Of a DNA stretch of 8,679 bases, positions 5,771 through 8,679 are shown piece by piece (within the stretch, counting starts at the first letter, position 1; every line of letters starts with the position of its first letter). A program made the position numbers and the translations under genes. The stretch comes from AVCC01 sp039920865 (GTDB lineage Bacteria > Pseudomonadota > Gammaproteobacteria > Burkholderiales > Burkholderiaceae_D). Below the pieces are notes generated by a model that was not told the origin of the DNA, did no database searches, and saw only the letters and a program-made list of their open reading frames with translations. Location: positions 1-8,679 of the forward strand of contig JBDSCZ010000071.1 of assembly GCA_039920865.1 (NCBI GenBank). The letters run 5' to 3'.

Positions 5771-6734
5771 CTAATCTGGTTGCCCGGATAGCGGATGATT
5801 CAAGACTGCAATCAAATCCATCTGTTTCACTTTACGCCACACCAACAGGTTGGCGGCTGCGGCCGACGCAAGTATTACTGCAATTGAGATTAAAAAAGTT
5901 TTGCTGCTGACCACCGCCGGAATACGGAACACTTCCTCGCTTAGCATTGCTGACAACAATACGCTCACGCCATAGCCGAGCGCGCAACCCAGCGGCAGCG
6001 ATGCTCTTCAGCAGGGCAATCTGCATCCGTTGCAATGTGGTCAGGCGCAGCAGGATGCTGTGAATCAGGAATGCGGCCACCCCAAGGAAAATCGCCGGCA
6101 GTATCGTGCCGGTGACGCGATCCTGCGCCAGTTCGTTTTCCAGAAAATGATGCGACAGCTGATCCTCGCGGGCATAGGCGCCGAGCGAACCATACGGCGC
6201 CAGCATGATGTCCAGTTCTCGATCACCTGCGGCGCGCTGGCGTGCGGCGCCAGCGTGATGGCGACGTCGTTGAATGCATGCTGCAAATTGCTGGCAGCAG
6301 CCAGCGCGTCATAGGACATCCACAACACGCCGAAGCGCTTGTTGTCGGGGAAGGCACCGCTGCCCTTAATTTCAGTCACATATTCCGGTGAAATCGCAAC
6401 GCCGACGATGCGCAAAGTTTCCTTGCGGCCGTTGATGATGGCGTCCAGCGTGTCGCCGGGGCGCAGCGCATTGGCTGTGGCAAACGATTCACTGGCCAGC
6501 ACTTCATTCTTGTTGCCTGCTTCTATCATCCGCCCGCTGCGAATATTGACGCGGTTGAGCTGGCTGTCCGGTGTTGTGGAAAGCGATACCAGGCGCGCGC
6601 TGGCGGGTTCGTCCAGACCGGGCACATCCAGCGTCGCATCGAAAACCACCCGGCCTTCGACCGCATTGACACCGGGGATGTCCCGTATCCGCGTCAGCAG
6701 CGTGATCGGCGCGCGCCGCAGATTGGAAAAAACA
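5771..6734 (-). pseudogene. Remnant of an FtsX/MacB-type ABC transporter permease
   Basis: Three reading frames must be joined to restore the protein. Frame 1 (about 6734 to 6216) gives NLRRAPITLL, DIPGVNAVEGRVVFD, DVPGLDEPA, LRPGDTL, IVGVAISPEYV and FGVLWMSYDALAAA, the periplasmic MacB-like core. A one-base loss near 6215 shifts to frame 2, giving MLAPYGSLGAYAREDQ, FLENELAQD and the membrane segment ILPAIFLGVAAFLIHSILL, then LQRMQIALLKSI. A further lesion near 6000 removes about 20 residues and shifts to frame 3, giving LPLGCALGYG, EEVFRIP, the last membrane helix (ISIAVILASAAAANLLVW) and the family-like end MDLIAVLNHPLSG, stop at 5771-5773. The first membrane helix and N-terminus are missing. 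The intact gene would have formed an inner-membrane ABC exporter with its ATPase. Non-function is clear; the original substrate is unknown. Confidence 0.85.
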
Positions 6735-6941
6735 AGTGGATTTTCCGCTGCCGGACGCACCCAGCAACACGATGAATTCGCCGGCATACAGGTCAAGGTC
6801 GATATTTTTAAGCGCCTCGACCTGCACTTCGCCCATGGTGTAATTCTTGCGGACGTCGCGCAGTGTGAATACCGGCGACCCGGATTGAATTGCGATGGAT
6901 GACTCCTGATTCGGAGGGGCATCGTGTGATGACAAGTCCAT
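6735..6941 (-). pseudogene. 5' fragment of an ABC transporter ATP-binding protein (MacB/LolD type)
   Basis: Sixty-nine codons from the ATG at 6939-6941 encode the first strands of a MacB/LolD-type ATPase: VFTLRDVRKNYTMGEVQVEALKNIDLDLYAGEF and then Walker A, GASGSGKST (61-69). Directly after the Walker A threonine the frame loses similarity, and permease sequence begins in another frame. So the Q-loop, the LSGGQ signature, Walker B and the H-loop are all absent. The simplest reading is one deletion that removed the rest of the ATPase gene and the start of the adjacent permease gene. The product cannot hydrolyse ATP. An ATPase-then-permease order is normal for this transporter class. Confidence 0.85.
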
Positions 6942-7086
6942 GGCATCCCAAGCTGTTGAGCGGCGATTTTAGATACGGAAATGCCTGTCGATTTTTGATC
7001 GAATGACAATCCATTGTCTTGCAACAAGTCAAAATAATACCGGTTCGAGGCATGTCATAAAAATCGCAGTAGAACGCAGATTCACT

Positions 7087-7147
7087 GAGTATATTTATAA
7101 GTGGCAATAAATATATGCGGATAATGCCTTGAAAATTATGATACTCC
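7087..7147 (-). repeat. GGAGTAT repeat unit, copy R3
   Basis: The reverse complement starts GGAGTATCATAATTTTC, identical to R1 for the first 17 bases, and agrees with R1 at about 52 of 61 positions overall, with one gap. It ends in AAATATACTC like R1. Read on the amn strand, it starts 66 bases after the amn stop in the same gene-relative orientation as R1 after the CYTH-CHAD gene. No inverted partner copy is visible nearby. Confidence 0.8.
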
Positions 7148-7150
7148 TAG

Positions 7151-7167
7151 AAAAATATATATTTTTT
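7151..7167. other. AT palindrome downstream of amn
   Basis: AAAAATATATATTTTTT is a near-perfect palindrome three bases from the end of repeat R3. It could be a weak transcript-end structure for amn or a preferred insertion site for the repeat. Neither is shown. Confidence 0.35.
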
Positions 7168-7213
7168 CCGGAATGCAGTGCAGTAGGCTGAGCATCAATT
7201 GATTGATTTGCGT

Positions 7214-8679
7214 TTACTGAAAGGCGACTTCCGCAAAGCTGCGCAATTTGCGGCTGTGCAGCTTGTCGACCCCTTGCTTGCGTAGCAATTCGACGGCGCG
7301 GATGCCGATGCGTAAATGCTGGTCGACCCGCTCGCGGTAGAAATGGTTGGCCATGCCGGGCAGCTTGATTTCGCCGTGCAGCGGTTTGTCGCTGACGCAC
7401 AGCAGGGTGCCGTAGGGCACGCGGAAACGGAAACCATTGGCGGCGATAGTGGCGCTTTCCATATCCAGCGCAATCGCGCGGCTCTGGCTGAAGCGGCGTT
7501 CCGGGGTGCGCTGCGGCAACAGTTCCCAGTTGCGGTTGTCGGTACTGGCGACCGTGCCGGTGCGCATCACCCGTTTCAGATCGTAGCCGGTGAGCTGTGT
7601 GATGTCGGCCACAGCGGCCTCGATTGCGACCTGGATCTCGGCCAGCGGCGGAATCGGCACCCACAACGGCAAATCCTCGTCCAGCACGTGGTCTTCACGC
7701 ACATAACCGTGGGCCAGCACATAGTCGCCCAGTTGCTGGGTATTGCGCAGGCCGGCGCAGTGACCCAGCATCAGCCAGGCATGCGGGCGCAGCACCGCGA
7801 TGTGGTCGGTGATGGTTTTCGCATTGGCCGGCCCGACTCCGATGTTAACCATGGTGATGCCGCTGCCATCGGCGCGTATCAGGTGGAAGCCCGGCATCTG
7901 CGGCAGGCGCGGCGGCGCGGCGCCCATTTCATCACCCGCTTGTGTGCTGTGCCCGACTCTTCGCGTGACCACGTTGCCCGGTTCGACAAAAGCGATGTAG
8001 TCATCTTCATCCGTCGGCGCCAACGGGTCGGGTGCACGGTTCATGATCTCGTGTCCCAGTCGCACGAATTCATCGATGTAGAACTGGTAATTGGTAAACA
8101 GCACGAAATTCTGGAAGTGTTCGGGTGCGGTGCCGGTGTAGTGGCGCAGCCGCTGCAGCGAATAGTCGACCCGCGGCGCGGTAAATAGCGATAACGGCTT
8201 AGCCTCCCCAGGCGGCGTTTCATAGGTGCCGTTGGCAATGCCGTCATCCATCGCGGCCAGATCGGGAAGGTCGAACATGTCGCGCATCGACAAGCGCCGG
8301 TCGGCGCTCATGCTGCCTTCGATGTGGTCGTGCTGGGCAAATGAAAAATGCACCGGGATCGGTTGCGAACTGGTGCCTACTTCCAGTTGCACCGTCTGGT
8401 TGCGGCTGTGATTCTTTAACAGCAGGCGAAATTGTTCCAGGTAATAGCTGGAGAACAAATCCGGTCGCGTCAGCGTGGTCTCGAAAGTGCCGGCGCCTGC
8501 CACAAAGCCGTAAGACAGGCGCGAATCGGCCCGCGCCACGGTGTCGGTATGTACCCGCACGAACGGATAACAGGCGCGCACATGACTTGAAATGCTTTCG
8601 CCACCGACGAAGCGCTGCAAGGACTCGCGCAGGTGGTTGATGCTGGAGTCATAAATGGCGCGCACCTGATCCAGCGCGG
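7214..8679 (-). CDS. amn: AMP nucleosidase, 5' end cut by the window edge
   Basis: Amn hydrolyses AMP to adenine and ribose 5-phosphate in the cytosol; in E. coli it is activated by MgATP and inhibited by phosphate. The stop is TAA at 7214-7216. Coding continues through the right edge: codons for ALDQ lie at 8666-8677, before the GTG at 8663-8665, and align with ALDK of the E. coli protein, so about 12 residues are missing. Counting that Val as 1, the N-terminal regulatory domain covers about 1-165 (LSYGFVAGAGTFETTLTRPDLF, with SYGFVAGAG at 51-59). The C-terminal nucleoside-phosphorylase-like catalytic domain includes RVDYSLQRLRHYTGT (165-179), NIGVGPANAKT (274-284), GHCAGLR (301-307), DDRNWEL-like TDNRNWEL (375-382) and DMESATIAANGFRFRVPYG (401-419), with SDKPLHGEIKLPG (425-437). 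The near-identity to E. coli Amn in these blocks makes the call secure. The promoter lies outside. Confidence 0.95.
   Translation of the reverse strand, partial: ALDQVRAIYDSSINHLRESLQRFVGGESISSHVRACYPFVRVHTDTVARADSRLSYGFVAGAGTFETTLTRPDLFSSYYLEQFRLLLKNHSRNQTVQLEVGTSSQPIPVHFSFAQHDHIEGSMSADRRLSMRDMFDLPDLAAMDDGIANGTYETPPGEAKPLSLFTAPRVDYSLQRLRHYTGTAPEHFQNFVLFTNYQFYIDEFVRLGHEIMNRAPDPLAPTDEDDYIAFVEPGNVVTRRVGHSTQAGDEMGAAPPRLPQMPGFHLIRADGSGITMVNIGVGPANAKTITDHIAVLRPHAWLMLGHCAGLRNTQQLGDYVLAHGYVREDHVLDEDLPLWVPIPPLAEIQVAIEAAVADITQLTGYDLKRVMRTGTVASTDNRNWELLPQRTPERRFSQSRAIALDMESATIAANGFRFRVPYGTLLCVSDKPLHGEIKLPGMANHFYRERVDQHLRIGIRAVELLRKQGVDKLHSRKLRSFAEVAFQ

Larger units (their letters stand above)
6942..7213. 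other. Intergenic region between amn and the ABC remnant
   Basis: This 272-base, AT-rich gap has no gene. It contains a small palindrome GACAAT-CC-ATTGTC (7005-7018), which could be an operator left from the dead transporter promoter. Repeat copy R3 (7087-7147) follows, then an AT palindrome (7151-7167). No GC stem with a T run is seen after the amn stop. Confidence 0.6.

Noticed and set aside
6504..6941. Functional short ABC-ATPase-like protein of 145 residues
   Set aside because: Similarity ends at Walker A; the remaining residues are out-of-frame permease sequence and all later ATPase motifs are missing.
7316..8188. Plus-strand open frame of 290 codons opposite amn
   Set aside because: It is antisense to AMP nucleosidase, whose match to the E. 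coli protein runs along the whole length of the minus strand.

Overview
The window reads as chromosomal DNA from a proteobacterium, most likely a betaproteobacterium (Burkholderiales or Nitrosomonadales). The basis is the protein set (PpnN, a short SpeE-like protein, a CYTH-CHAD protein, TrxC, AMP nucleosidase) and the GC-rich palindromic repeats in the gaps. The genus cannot be fixed from sequence alone. There are no tRNA or rRNA genes, no CRISPR array and no intact insertion sequence.

Layout, left to right. A fragment of a dispersed intergenic repeat (1-43) precedes ppnN on the minus strand (109-1479), an NMP nucleosidase. A divergent gap with a perfect GC-rich palindrome leads into a spermidine-synthase-like gene on the plus strand (1750-2541). 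Next is a 559-base non-coding stretch with four DnaA boxes beside a very AT-rich segment. Then comes a CYTH-CHAD triphosphatase-like gene (3101-4642), and a 609-base gap made largely of repeats. The gap is followed by trxC (5252-5686). Facing trxC is a wrecked ABC transporter locus on the minus strand (5771-6941), in which the start of an ATPase is fused by deletion to the middle of an FtsX/MacB-type permease that also carries frameshifts. A short gap holds one more repeat copy. The window closes inside amn, AMP nucleosidase, on the minus strand (from 7214); its first dozen or so codons lie beyond the right edge.

The genes look like independently transcribed housekeeping functions rather than one operon. 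PpnN and Amn do related chemistry: both hydrolyse the N-glycosidic bond of nucleoside monophosphates to give free base and ribose 5-phosphate. TrxC is a zinc-binding oxidative-stress thioredoxin. CYTH-CHAD proteins act on or bind polyphosphate-type polyanions.

The most noteworthy material is non-coding. (1) The DnaA-box cluster plus AT-rich tract after the SpeE-like gene has the architecture of a replication origin or another DnaA-binding locus, but lies next to none of the usual oriC marker genes. (2) A 60-61 bp repeat with GGAGTAT...ATACTC ends occurs three times. Two inverted copies form a 174-bp palindrome just after the CYTH-CHAD stop, and a third sits just after the amn stop in the same orientation relative to its gene. 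I do not recognise this repeat family.
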